Source: Strigamia acuminata
Lineage: Eukaryota > Arthropoda > Chilopoda > Geophilomorpha > Linotaeniidae
DNA: 60,000 nt
Direction: 5' to 3'
NCBI GenBank assembly: GCA_949358305.1
Contig: OX442324.1
Location: 9,461,601-9,521,600, forward strand
The notes under the pieces are model-generated. The model was given only the letters and a program-made list of their open reading frames with translations, searched no databases and was not told the origin of the DNA. The translations under genes were made by a program, and so were the position numbers. This document shows, piece after piece, positions 1-8,621 of this stretch. How positions within the stretch are numbered: the first letter of the stretch is position 1; each line of letters starts with the position of its first letter.

Positions 1-105
1 GTATCGATTTTCCGGGCGTTTTGACGAAGGAGTGACCACTGACCGGACCACGAGACGTTAGGCCTAATTTCCAACGCGTGGTAGATCGCCAATCAACCTT
101 CAAAA
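1..105 (+). other. CopA 5' leader (internal, 5' LTR outside window)
   Basis: Untranslated stretch before the CopA gag-pol start codon. The end of the 3' LTR of this element (TTTCCCAAATACAACA) is not found here, so the 5' LTR and primer binding site lie before the window. The start codon sits in the context CAAAAATGGCGG, with A at -3 and G at +4, which favours initiation at position 106. Confidence 0.6.
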
Positions 106-3100
106 ATGGCGGACAGAGATGCGATGAGGATCGAAAAGCTGGAGGATGAAAACTACGCCACGTGGGCGTTCAAAATGCGAGTATTCCTGAAGAAGTCGGA
201 ATGGTGGACGGTCATCGTTGACGAAGCACCAGTGAACGGAGCAGCGGCGGCGAGGAACGCGTGGCGTGGCAAGGACGAAAAAGCCATGAACGCAATCGTC
301 CAGGCCCTGTCGCCAGCACAGACAGTGTACGTGATAAACAAAGACACGGCACGCGAATGCTGGGAGAAATTGGAGGAAATCCACCGAGGGCGAGCGCGCC
401 AAAGACAGACTATTTTGCGCCGAGAGCTGACCAAAACGAGGTGGGAAAAAGCTGAGACGGCCACGAAGTTCCTGCAACGTGTGGAGTCGACGGTGAACCA
501 GTTACGAGCTGTTGGCGGCGAAATTTCGGAGCAAGAGGTGGGAACTTTAATAATACAAAACCTGCCAAAACCATACCACAGCATCCAGAGAGCGTTTGAC
601 ATGTGCGACGAAGATGAAGTGACGATGGTCAAGCTGCGGCACATGATCATACAGGAGGAATCGCGACAAACTGGAGACGATGAAGTGGTCGAGAAACTGC
701 ATAAAGTGAACCTGTCCAGCCGCACGAAGAACAACTATCGGGGCGGCGAACGGAACGGTGACCACGACGGAAAACGAGACCTGAAAAACGTAAGATGTTT
801 CAATTGCCAGAAATTCGGGCACATGGCCAGAAATTGTCGCAGCCAGAAGGAGAGCGAGGGACGACGCGATAACAATTCCAAGCAGTCGAGAGGAAATGCC
901 AAGAAGGAACAGCAGCCAGACGCCACCGCCAGGGCTGTGAAAGACAGACCAGAGTTTGCATTTCAGGTCAGAATCGACCAAACGGAAGGACGGCAGTGGA
1001 ACCTCGACTCCGGAGCGACGAGGCACATGACGGCGAACAGGGACTTTCTCGAATCGTTCGTGGCAGATGACGGAAGTCGAAAGGTGACGCTGGCAGATGG
1101 GCGCCAAATCCCAATCATGGGCTGCGGAAACGTGAAATTCATTACGAACGACGCTGACTTGATCGCGAAGGAGGTATTATACATTCCTGATTTAAATGAC
1201 AATTTGATTTCGGTGCCAAAACTCGACGACGCGGGTTTACTCGTTGCTTTCGGAAGCGGGAAGTGTACGATATCGAGCGGGGACCGAGTGATAATGACTG
1301 CTACAAAGATCGGGGACGTGTATAGACTGAACGTGGAGACCGTGGTGGCCGCGCAGGCGAACACGTGCCAACAATCGACCGAGATCGATGTGTGGCACAA
1401 CCGAATGTGCCACTTGAACACGGGAACACTGGCGAAAATGCACGAAACGGGTGCAGTTTACGGTTTGGGGCCAATACAGAAGGACGGGCGGGCATGCGAC
1501 GAGTGTGCAGCCGGGAAGATGGCCAGAAAACCATTCAAAACGATCGTGAGCGACCAATCGACCAAAATATTGGAACTCGTGCACATGGATCTGTGCGGGC
1601 CGCTGACGGAGACGATTGGCGGCAGCCGATATTTGTTTTTGCTAATAGACGACTTCAGTCGCAAAATGTTTGTCTATTTTATTAGGTCGAAGTCGGACGT
1701 TTTCGAGAACTTTAAGGAGTTTGTGGCGGCTGTGGAACGCGAAACCGACACGAAACTTAAACGTATCCGATCCGACAACGGAGGCGAGTTCGTGAACCAC
1801 GAAATGGGCGAGTTCATGAAGTCGAACGGCATCCACCACGAGCTTACGGTGCCATTCTCACCTGCCCAAAACGGCATCGCTGAACGCGGCAACAGAACGC
1901 TGATGGAGGCAGCACGCACGATGCTGACGGCGGCGGCTTTGCCTTCGAAATTCTGGGCGGAGGCAGTCGCGACGGCCGCACACGTGCGCAACAGATGCTC
2001 GACAAGAGGAAACGGGGACAGGATTCCACAAGAACTTTGGAGCGGACGGAAGCAGCAAGTTGGCTATTTTCGAACATTTGGCTGTGCTGCGCAGATGTGG
2101 ATCCATAATTCCAAACGAAAGAAATTGGACGCGAAGTCGAAACCTGTCATTTTTATGGGTTACTGCGTCAACAGAAAGGGCTACCGAGTCTACGACCCGA
2201 AAACTGAGAAGCTAGAGCCGACACGCGACTTGAAATTCAACGAGGCGAGATGGGGCGGAGAAATGCTGACTTCGCCTCAGGGTTCGAATTTCGTGTCGCC
2301 GTACGACGCCGAACAAGAGACCGGGGAGCAGACAACAGACAATCCAGAGCCCAACGAAACGGACAACGGTGCCACCGAAGACGAGGAGTCCACCACTGGA
2401 AACGGAGACGGAGACGACGAAGAAGCTAACGAAAACACGACAACACGCAAATCAAAGCGCATCAAGAGGAAGCCAGACCGACTGGTGGTGCAGCCAAGAG
2501 GCGCCACTTACTGCAAGAGCGTGAAGCACGTCGAGCCAAACACCGTGGTCCAAGCACAGGACTCTCCGGAACACAAGAAGTGGGAAAGCGCGATCCAGGA
2601 GGAACTGAAATCTCACGAGGAATTCAAGACGTGGAGACTGGTGAAAAGAGCCGTTGCAACAAATGTGCTGAGGTCAAGATGGGTTTTTAAAATCAAAAAG
2701 AACCAGCAGGGCGAGATCGAGCGTTACAAAGCCAGATTGGTGGCCGTCGGATGCGGACAACGGCCGGGACTGGATTACGAGGACACATACTCACCTGTAA
2801 TGCGACTTGCGAGCCTGCGACTACTTCTAGCCATTGCTGTCCAACAAAATTGGCGAGTACGACAATACGACGTGAAAACAGCGTACCTGCACGGGAAACT
2901 GCTTGAGAAGGTGTACATGGAGCAGCCACCCGGGAACGAGGAACGAGACCGAGAAGAGTGGGTGTGCGAGCTTCTAAAAGCCATCTACGGACTCAAACAG
3001 GCCGGACGCACATGGTACCTGACACTCGACAAAATACTCAGAAAAAATGGATTTCGGCGACTATACGCGGATGAAGGCGTGTACGTGCTCAACAATCAAA

Positions 3101-4008
3101 GCGGGACAACAATATTGGGGATTTTCGTCGACGACATGCTGAACGTGACGTCAAATATCGGGATCGAAGATTGGACGGCGGACTTGCTGAGAAAATCGGT
3201 CGAAATCAAGGATTTAGGCACACCAACGAGAATTTTGGGGCTTGACGTGGAATGCGACATCGAAAATGGATCGATCACCGTGTCGCAAGAAGCCTATATC
3301 GAGGAGGTGTTGGAAAGTTTCCAGATGGGGCCATGCAAACCAGTGTCGACGCCGATGGTCAAACACGACCAACCGAAGCCCGAAGACGACGTAAATCCAG
3401 ACGAGGTGCCGTACCAGAGCCTGATGGGGTCGCTAATGTACCTCGTGCAGGGAACGAGACCGGACATCGCTTACGCAACTCACTACCTGTGCCGATACAA
3501 TCACAGCCACGGATTGTCCCACTGGAAGATGGGAAAGAGGATTTTGCGTTACCTGAAGGGGACGAAGGGGAAGAAGTTGCGATTCGTACGAAACGAAGAA
3601 CAGATGACGGGATACGTGGACGCGAGCTGGAATTGCAACACCGAGGATGCAAAATCGACAACCGGATTTATTTTTCTACTTGCAGGGGCCGGCGTAGTAT
3701 GGAAGTCATCGAAGCAAACGTGTGTCGGGATGTCGAGCTGCGAATCCGAATTCATCGCCATTAGCGAGGCGGTAAAAGAAGGACTTTGGCTCAAGAAATT
3801 TCTGGAAGAGCTGGGGCTGAACGAATTGATGGGGGACGCTGCGAGGCTGTACACCGACAGCGAGTCGGCCGAGATGTTGGACGAGGTCGAGAACGGAGAA
3901 GTGGAGTTGCTGCACGCGGGAACCGACAAGATGGTCGCGGATATGCTGACGAAGGCGGTGACTTTGCAGAAGCAGTGCTGGTGTTCAAAGATGTGTGGAC
4001 TGGATTAA
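106..4008 (+). CDS. CopA Ty1/copia gag-pol polyprotein, single intact frame
   Basis: A 1300-residue Pseudoviridae polyprotein in one frame. In order: a UBN2-type Gag; a CCHC zinc knuckle at about 231-244 (CFNCQKFGHMARNC); an aspartic protease with LDSGAT at about 300; an integrase with an HHCC-type pre-integrase region and catalytic D495, D557 and E593 (35 residues between the last two); a reverse transcriptase with FVDD at about 1007-1010; and RNase H. In RNase H the acidic residues D1172, E1213, D1251 and a final D near 1279 (VADMLTKA) are present. The segment between TDSESAEM and the final motif is unusually short and lacks the usual H-x-D-x-R-x-H block, which suggests an in-frame deletion. 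The acidic linker between integrase and RT has no MBD-like module, unlike CopB and CopC. No stop or frameshift is seen, so the element may be recently active. Confidence 0.95.
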   Translation: MADRDAMRIEKLEDENYATWAFKMRVFLKKSEWWTVIVDEAPVNGAAAARNAWRGKDEKAMNAIVQALSPAQTVYVINKDTARECWEKLEEIHRGRARQRQTILRRELTKTRWEKAETATKFLQRVESTVNQLRAVGGEISEQEVGTLIIQNLPKPYHSIQRAFDMCDEDEVTMVKLRHMIIQEESRQTGDDEVVEKLHKVNLSSRTKNNYRGGERNGDHDGKRDLKNVRCFNCQKFGHMARNCRSQKESEGRRDNNSKQSRGNAKKEQQPDATARAVKDRPEFAFQVRIDQTEGRQWNLDSGATRHMTANRDFLESFVADDGSRKVTLADGRQIPIMGCGNVKFITNDADLIAKEVLYIPDLNDNLISVPKLDDAGLLVAFGSGKCTISSGDRVIMTATKIGDVYRLNVETVVAAQANTCQQSTEIDVWHNRMCHLNTGTLAKMHETGAVYGLGPIQKDGRACDECAAGKMARKPFKTIVSDQSTKILELVHMDLCGPLTETIGGSRYLFLLIDDFSRKMFVYFIRSKSDVFENFKEFVAAVERETDTKLKRIRSDNGGEFVNHEMGEFMKSNGIHHELTVPFSPAQNGIAERGNRTLMEAARTMLTAAALPSKFWAEAVATAAHVRNRCSTRGNGDRIPQELWSGRKQQVGYFRTFGCAAQMWIHNSKRKKLDAKSKPVIFMGYCVNRKGYRVYDPKTEKLEPTRDLKFNEARWGGEMLTSPQGSNFVSPYDAEQETGEQTTDNPEPNETDNGATEDEESTTGNGDGDDEEANENTTTRKSKRIKRKPDRLVVQPRGATYCKSVKHVEPNTVVQAQDSPEHKKWESAIQEELKSHEEFKTWRLVKRAVATNVLRSRWVFKIKKNQQGEIERYKARLVAVGCGQRPGLDYEDTYSPVMRLASLRLLLAIAVQQNWRVRQYDVKTAYLHGKLLEKVYMEQPPGNEERDREEWVCELLKAIYGLKQAGRTWYLTLDKILRKNGFRRLYADEGVYVLNNQSGTTILGIFVDDMLNVTSNIGIEDWTADLLRKSVEIKDLGTPTRILGLDVECDIENGSITVSQEAYIEEVLESFQMGPCKPVSTPMVKHDQPKPEDDVNPDEVPYQSLMGSLMYLVQGTRPDIAYATHYLCRYNHSHGLSHWKMGKRILRYLKGTKGKKLRFVRNEEQMTGYVDASWNCNTEDAKSTTGFIFLLAGAGVVWKSSKQTCVGMSSCESEFIAISEAVKEGLWLKKFLEELGLNELMGDAARLYTDSESAEMLDEVENGEVELLHAGTDKMVADMLTKAVTLQKQCWCSKMCGLD

Positions 4009-4179
4009 TATTTTTCGTATTTCATATGTCTTGCAGCAATGTTATATTCCTTGATCTTTTATTATTCGATTGTATTAGTGTATTTCTGTTATTACTTGCC
4101 CATTTTTAGTTTTTAGTAATGTCATTCATTGATTTTGTATTTGTTTGTTTTTACACATTGACCAGGTGAAGAAGGTGTA
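4009..4179 (+). other. CopA 3' untranslated region and polypurine tract
   Basis: AT-rich stretch between the gag-pol stop and the 3' LTR. It ends in the purine-rich AGGTGAAGAAGGTGTA directly before the LTR, the expected place for the plus-strand primer. Confidence 0.55.
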
Positions 4180-4406
4180 TGTTATAATCGTGTGTGTCAC
4201 CAGGCCGAATATGTATAAATCCCGAATGAGGGTCTCCGACCGCTAGGGGGAGTTGGTTGTATTTTCGGGTCACGGAGGATGACGTGACGTAAAAGTGACT
4301 TCCGGTCACTTGTTCTTCTGGAGACGCGTGCTCTGTATATGCCGTGCGAATAAAACCCCTCATATCTTTTCATCCGAAGTTATCCAGTCTTTTCCCAAAT
4401 ACAACA
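4180..4406 (+). repeat. CopA 3' LTR
   Basis: About 227 bp that start TGTTATAATC and end AATACAACA, so with TG...CA ends. It contains a TATA-like GTATAAAT near 4210 and AATAAA near 4350 (GCGAATAAAACCCC). The size fits copia LTRs. Boundaries come from the preceding purine tract and the terminal dinucleotides, because the partner LTR is outside the window. Confidence 0.65.
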
Positions 4407-5524
4407 ATGTGCACCGCCACAACTAGGGTTGGAAATTGGTAATGAATAAATAAAGTCATTTATTCGCCAAGGTTCCGCTTGCGAATTATATTAAATTCGC
4501 GATGTTGTGAGTTTAATAAATTAACTCAATAAATTGTATTCAATTTATTGTTACGAATTTGATTCGTCATACAGTGAAATAAGTCTCGTGACTTACTTCG
4601 GTTGTTAACTTGTTGCCAAGTTTAAACAATTAAGGTTTTTTATCAACTACAACATATAATAAAGGTTAAACATCGCAACACACAATTGCCGTCAAAGTTC
4701 GCCTTGCTGAGCAGAACAGTATCGCGCGTGCCCTAAATAACAGTGCGGTGAGAGACGGCACTGGTATTCAGGGGGATATAGCCCGCAGTTCTGCACAACA
4801 GAATTAATCACCCGAGATACTACTCGTAAGTAGACTGCTTTGGCACCATCACCGAAGAGATATAACATTCCCAAACACATAGTGCTACTGGCGGTAACTG
4901 CATGTTTTGCATGCAGACTGCTTTGGCACCATCAGGTGATGGAGTCAATCTCTTGCAGTAACAGTGCTACTGACGGTTACTAAATACTTTGGTATCACAC
5001 GTGATTCTATTGTCCGACCACGAGGATACTTATGCGGGAGGCTTTCTCCTCGGCAAGACCGTTTGACGGAAACATTAACAGTCCGAACTTCGCCTTCAGT
5101 TGACGGGGGTTGCATGGCTCAGCAGAGCCATGCTATGCATGGTCCGGTAGGACCATGCCCTGAGTGAGAAACGGTTATTTGACATGCGGAACATACCAAA
5201 TAACCAGAAAACAGAACTAACTAACTTCCTGTTGTCAGGGAGTTTTATACTTGGTGGGATTAAGTTCCACCAATCTCGTACCGCAGGAAGTGGATACGGG
5301 GATGCAACTTCAGATTATGCTAATCCTTTAGCAAAACCGGATCTGGATACTCAGGACCGGAAATGGATACCGGGGACACATTCCCAAGTTACACATTTTA
5401 ATCCTTTAATCCGCATGGTCACATTTCCAAGAATGTGACCAATTCTTTCTTCCAATCTTTCAATACAATAATATAACTTTATATTATTGTCAAGTTAAAT
5501 AATCTAAACCAATATATTAAATAC
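4407..5524. other. Degenerate LTR-like intergenic DNA, target of GypA
   Basis: No coding region is recognised. The stretch contains two copies of CTGCTTTGGCACCATCA (near 4836 and 4920) and two perfect tetraloop hairpins (5112-5158). Its last part resembles the 45489-46962 LTR in layout: a TTTTATACTTGG TATA-like site, GG(A/G)CC-rich blocks, then AT-rich TTAATATATT and a GCGCC-TCT-GGCG motif after the GypA insertion. I infer an old relative of the LTR-E LTR; the alignment is weak. Confidence 0.35.
5112..5158. other. Two adjacent 9-bp-stem tetraloop hairpins
   Basis: GCATGGCTC-AGCA-GAGCCATGC (5112-5133) is followed after three bases by GCATGGTCC-GGTA-GGACCATGC (5137-5158). The stems differ by paired changes that keep full complementarity. 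Confidence 0.75.
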
Positions 5525-6102
5525 TGCTACGCGTACAGGCCGTCCCGATCAACGGACGACCCGTATCGCGTAATTCGGCTATAATTCGGATAAAAGTTGC
5601 TAAATTTCGTCCATAGATGGCGTTGGCAATCGATTACATCATTGCCTCGTCACTGGACTTATCAATTAGTTAAAGGGGGTAACAGGAGCTTTCCTGTGAA
5701 GTGAATCCGCCCAAGTTTGACAGTTCTCTTCCGGCTCTCACTTGAGAGTGAACTCAAATCCCTCCTATCCAATGTCAGCCTGTTCTTGGCTGGCTGCAGA
5801 AATTGTTATTAATTTAATCACCATTTAATAGTTTCAGATTGCATCTCAATTCAGAGTGTCACTTATGATTTATAATTAGAGTTTATATAATTTATATAAT
5901 TTATGTAGTTCATTATTTGAGTTTAAGAATTGTGCCAATGTAAACAGAGTAAACTCATCCATTTGAAAGAATAATCAAACAGCTTTGCTGTCTGGTTAAA
6001 TAAAAACTAGATTGAATTTAAACCTAATTAAAATGACTCTTTATTTCCTATCAAATCCCAGTTGTGTGGGTAGCCTCAAGTGGGCCTAAATCCCACATAA
6101 CA
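5525..6102 (+). repeat. GypA 5' LTR
   Basis: Starts TGCTACGCGTACAGG and ends CCCACATAACA; 578 bp, matching 13360-13937 by eye without a difference. It includes TAGATGGCGTTGG near 5614, a motif shared in related form by the GypB LTR (CAGATGGCGCTGA). Confidence 0.95.
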
Positions 6103-6105
6103 AAG

Positions 6106-6120
6106 TGGTGGAGATTGCGG
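6106..6120 (+). promoter_or_regulatory. GypA primer binding site
   Basis: TGGTGGAGATTGCGG starts three bases after the LTR, as expected for a tRNA primer whose 3' end is ...CCA. GypB has the near-identical TGGTGGAGATGCGG. I do not assign the tRNA. Confidence 0.6.
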
Positions 6121-7196
6121 TTTCCCCAAACACTGCCCCAAAATTAAAATAGAAAAACCCAAATTTGAAAATTTAATAAAAAATAGTCAAAATTTGTGAA
6201 AATTCATTAAAAATTTGCAAAATTAGGTTAAGAAATCAAAATCTAGAGTTGAAAAACTCAAAAATTGGCAAAATTAGAGTTAAAATTGGTGAAAATTAGC
6301 TTTAAAATTGATTGAAAATCTTATAAAATTTAGAAAGAGCCCAACCTAATTTGAATATGCATGACTCACTGCAAGAAATGATAGGAAAAATAAGAGTGAC
6401 TCATTGTAAATAGAGTCAATTAGAGTTAATGAAGTTAAAAGTAGAAAAGCTAAATAAAGCAATTGAATATTTAATTGGATGACTTTACAGTTGGTGTTGT
6501 TTGATTTAATAATTGAATGAAATTTGAATTTGTGAATTGTTTATGATGAAATTGTTTATTTGATAAAGAATTTATTTATGGTGTTTTTGATAAAATTGAG
6601 AATTAATAGAGAGAAATTACCTGAATTTGCTAATGAATAGTTTTGAATCTCAGAATATTTTGTAAATTGTTCATTGATAAAGTGTTTTGATGGAATTGAA
6701 TATTAATAAGATATATTGTTCAGATTTATTAGTGAATTTGTTTCTTTTTCGGGGGATTTTGTAAAGAATTACTAATAAAGAGTTTTCTTGAATATTTACT
6801 AATGAAAATTTTGACAATTTTGAAAAATGACCGTGAAAATTTGATTGTTTTGATATTTTGAATTATATAAAGATAATGACTATGAAATTGAATTGTTTTG
6901 AAGTGGATTGTTTGATAATTGATTGTTTTTCAGGATATTTTGTTGAATATTTACTGATAGTTATTTAGTGTTTTTTATAAATGACCGTGAAAATTGAATT
7001 GTTTAATTATTGAATTTATTTCAGAAAGTGAAAGTGTTTGTTTTGTGAAAAGTGTTTATCTATAAAAAGGAATTTGCTCTAATTCAAAGGATTGTGCCTT
7101 CTCTACATTTAATAAATCATTGCGGACTCTAAACGTTACGCGTTTTCAAAATACGTAACGGATTACCTGCTCTCAGGTGTTAAGAAAGAAGAGGAG
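6121..7196 (+). other. GypA leader, with AUG-less Gag extension at its end
   Basis: About 1 kb of AT-rich leader with no AUG-initiated ORF of note. From 7116 the gag reading frame is already open (ATC ATT GCG GAC TCT AAA CGT) and matches the GypB leader in protein sequence, although no in-frame ATG occurs. Confidence 0.5.
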
Positions 7197-8621
7197 TTGG
7201 AAGAAGAGACAGCATTGAGCGTCAAGGTGACTGAGCGAAAGAGGAAGCCAAAACCCAAAGAGGAACTTAAAACTCAAAAAAGGGAAGGTGAAACCCCGCA
7301 ACAGCACCTTATACGAGTTGTTAGTGCTGATCTTCAAGCTGAATTGTTTCCACACGAGGTGGAGCAATTAGGAGAACTATTGATACGGGAACAGAGTGAT
7401 CTAGACGACGCAGACGAGAAGGACATTTTCCAAGACGTTGAGGAGCAACCAAATTTAGAACTTTCATATTTGTGTATTAATAAAGAACAATCTCCAATTA
7501 AGATGGCTAATGCTTCGCCATCGCCAGAAATGTTGGCAATACAAACAGTATTACAAAATTTAGTGGTTAATAGAAGAAATCCAGTTGATTTTGATCCAGC
7601 CACTGGAAATATCGACACATGGTTAATTGGATACGAAGATACGATTGCCGATGATACTGAAAGAATTAAACATCTGTCAATTGTGCTGAAACATTCTGCA
7701 TCATCGTGGTATTTAGACCAACTTCCATTACATCCGACTAGAACTTGGACTGAATGGAAAGATGCGTTGAAAACAAAATTTCGACGACAAATAACAGCAA
7801 TTTTGGCGAAATTACAAGCAATGCAGCACAAGGACGGAACAGCTTTGGAACACATGCAGAAAATATTAAAGGAATGCTCTTATGCAAGACCGTCGTTCAC
7901 GGAAGATCAAAAGATATTTCACGTGTTTCAAGGACTGAAGAAGGTGATCAGAGATAAATTAGTAGCCAATTACCCAAAGACGTTGGACCAATTAACATCA
8001 CAACTTGGATTGTTGGAAGCCCACGCATTCAATGAGGATCCTGCAGAAGTTTTACTAACCCTACTGCAAAAAGCTGTTGATACAACAGGTGAGGTGACAC
8101 CGAGTTGCTTGGTAGAACCGAGCGACGTCAATAAAACAAAAGACGAGTTGTTAGCAGAGGTCAAAGTGCTAAGACAACAGCAGCAGTTTGGGGACGTTCA
8201 ATATGCAGAGGTCACTCCAGTCTTCTACCAAAATCAATGGTATACGCCACATCCAAACCAGGCCCAGTTCTATAATAGAGGAAACTTTAGAGGACGACCT
8301 GGACAACAACGTGGATGGTGGAATAACAACAGTAATTGGAACCAAGGTAGAGGATGGAATAATAATAAAGGTCAAAACAGAGGCAATTGGAATAATCAGT
8401 GGAATAATTCTGGCCAAGGATTCCAACAACAACAACAGCCACAACAGCAATGGAATCCACCGCAACAACAACAACAAGGTCAAAGACAGGGGAATCCAAA
8501 TAACCAAGGTCACCCACGAAATCCAAACTATAAGGGTAAAAATTTCATTGAAAATTACCAAGGAGGCCGAGGTCAACGAGGAGCCCCACGTGGTGGACCA
8601 GCTAATCAATCGGGAAACTAG
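7197..8621 (+). CDS. gag: GypA Gag
   Basis: Structural capsid protein of the retrotransposon; 474 residues are counted from a TTG codon at 7197. The first ATG is at residue 103 (7503, context AAGATGG), and the frame is open upstream to 7116 without any ATG. A retrotransposon gag (capsid) domain spans about 115-300 and closely matches the GypB Gag. From about 340 to the end the protein is rich in N, Q, G and R with RGG-like steps; it replaces a CCHC knuckle, which is absent, and probably binds RNA. The frame ends in TCG GGA AAC TAG, a frameshift site. The true N-terminus is uncertain: AUG at 7503, or a non-AUG start upstream giving an N-extended Gag. Confidence 0.9.
   Translation: MEEETALSVKVTERKRKPKPKEELKTQKREGETPQQHLIRVVSADLQAELFPHEVEQLGELLIREQSDLDDADEKDIFQDVEEQPNLELSYLCINKEQSPIKMANASPSPEMLAIQTVLQNLVVNRRNPVDFDPATGNIDTWLIGYEDTIADDTERIKHLSIVLKHSASSWYLDQLPLHPTRTWTEWKDALKTKFRRQITAILAKLQAMQHKDGTALEHMQKILKECSYARPSFTEDQKIFHVFQGLKKVIRDKLVANYPKTLDQLTSQLGLLEAHAFNEDPAEVLLTLLQKAVDTTGEVTPSCLVEPSDVNKTKDELLAEVKVLRQQQQFGDVQYAEVTPVFYQNQWYTPHPNQAQFYNRGNFRGRPGQQRGWWNNNSNWNQGRGWNNNKGQNRGNWNNQWNNSGQGFQQQQQPQQQWNPPQQQQQGQRQGNPNNQGHPRNPNYKGKNFIENYQGGRGQRGAPRGGPANQSGN
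8612..8621 (+). promoter_or_regulatory. -1 ribosomal frameshift site, GGGAAAC-TAG
   Basis: The heptamer G GGA AAC lies in the gag frame directly before the TAG stop and fits the X XXY YYZ rule. The pol frame is -1 to gag and open from 8606, so a slip here joins gag to pol. GypB has the same heptamer and stop. Confidence 0.8.
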
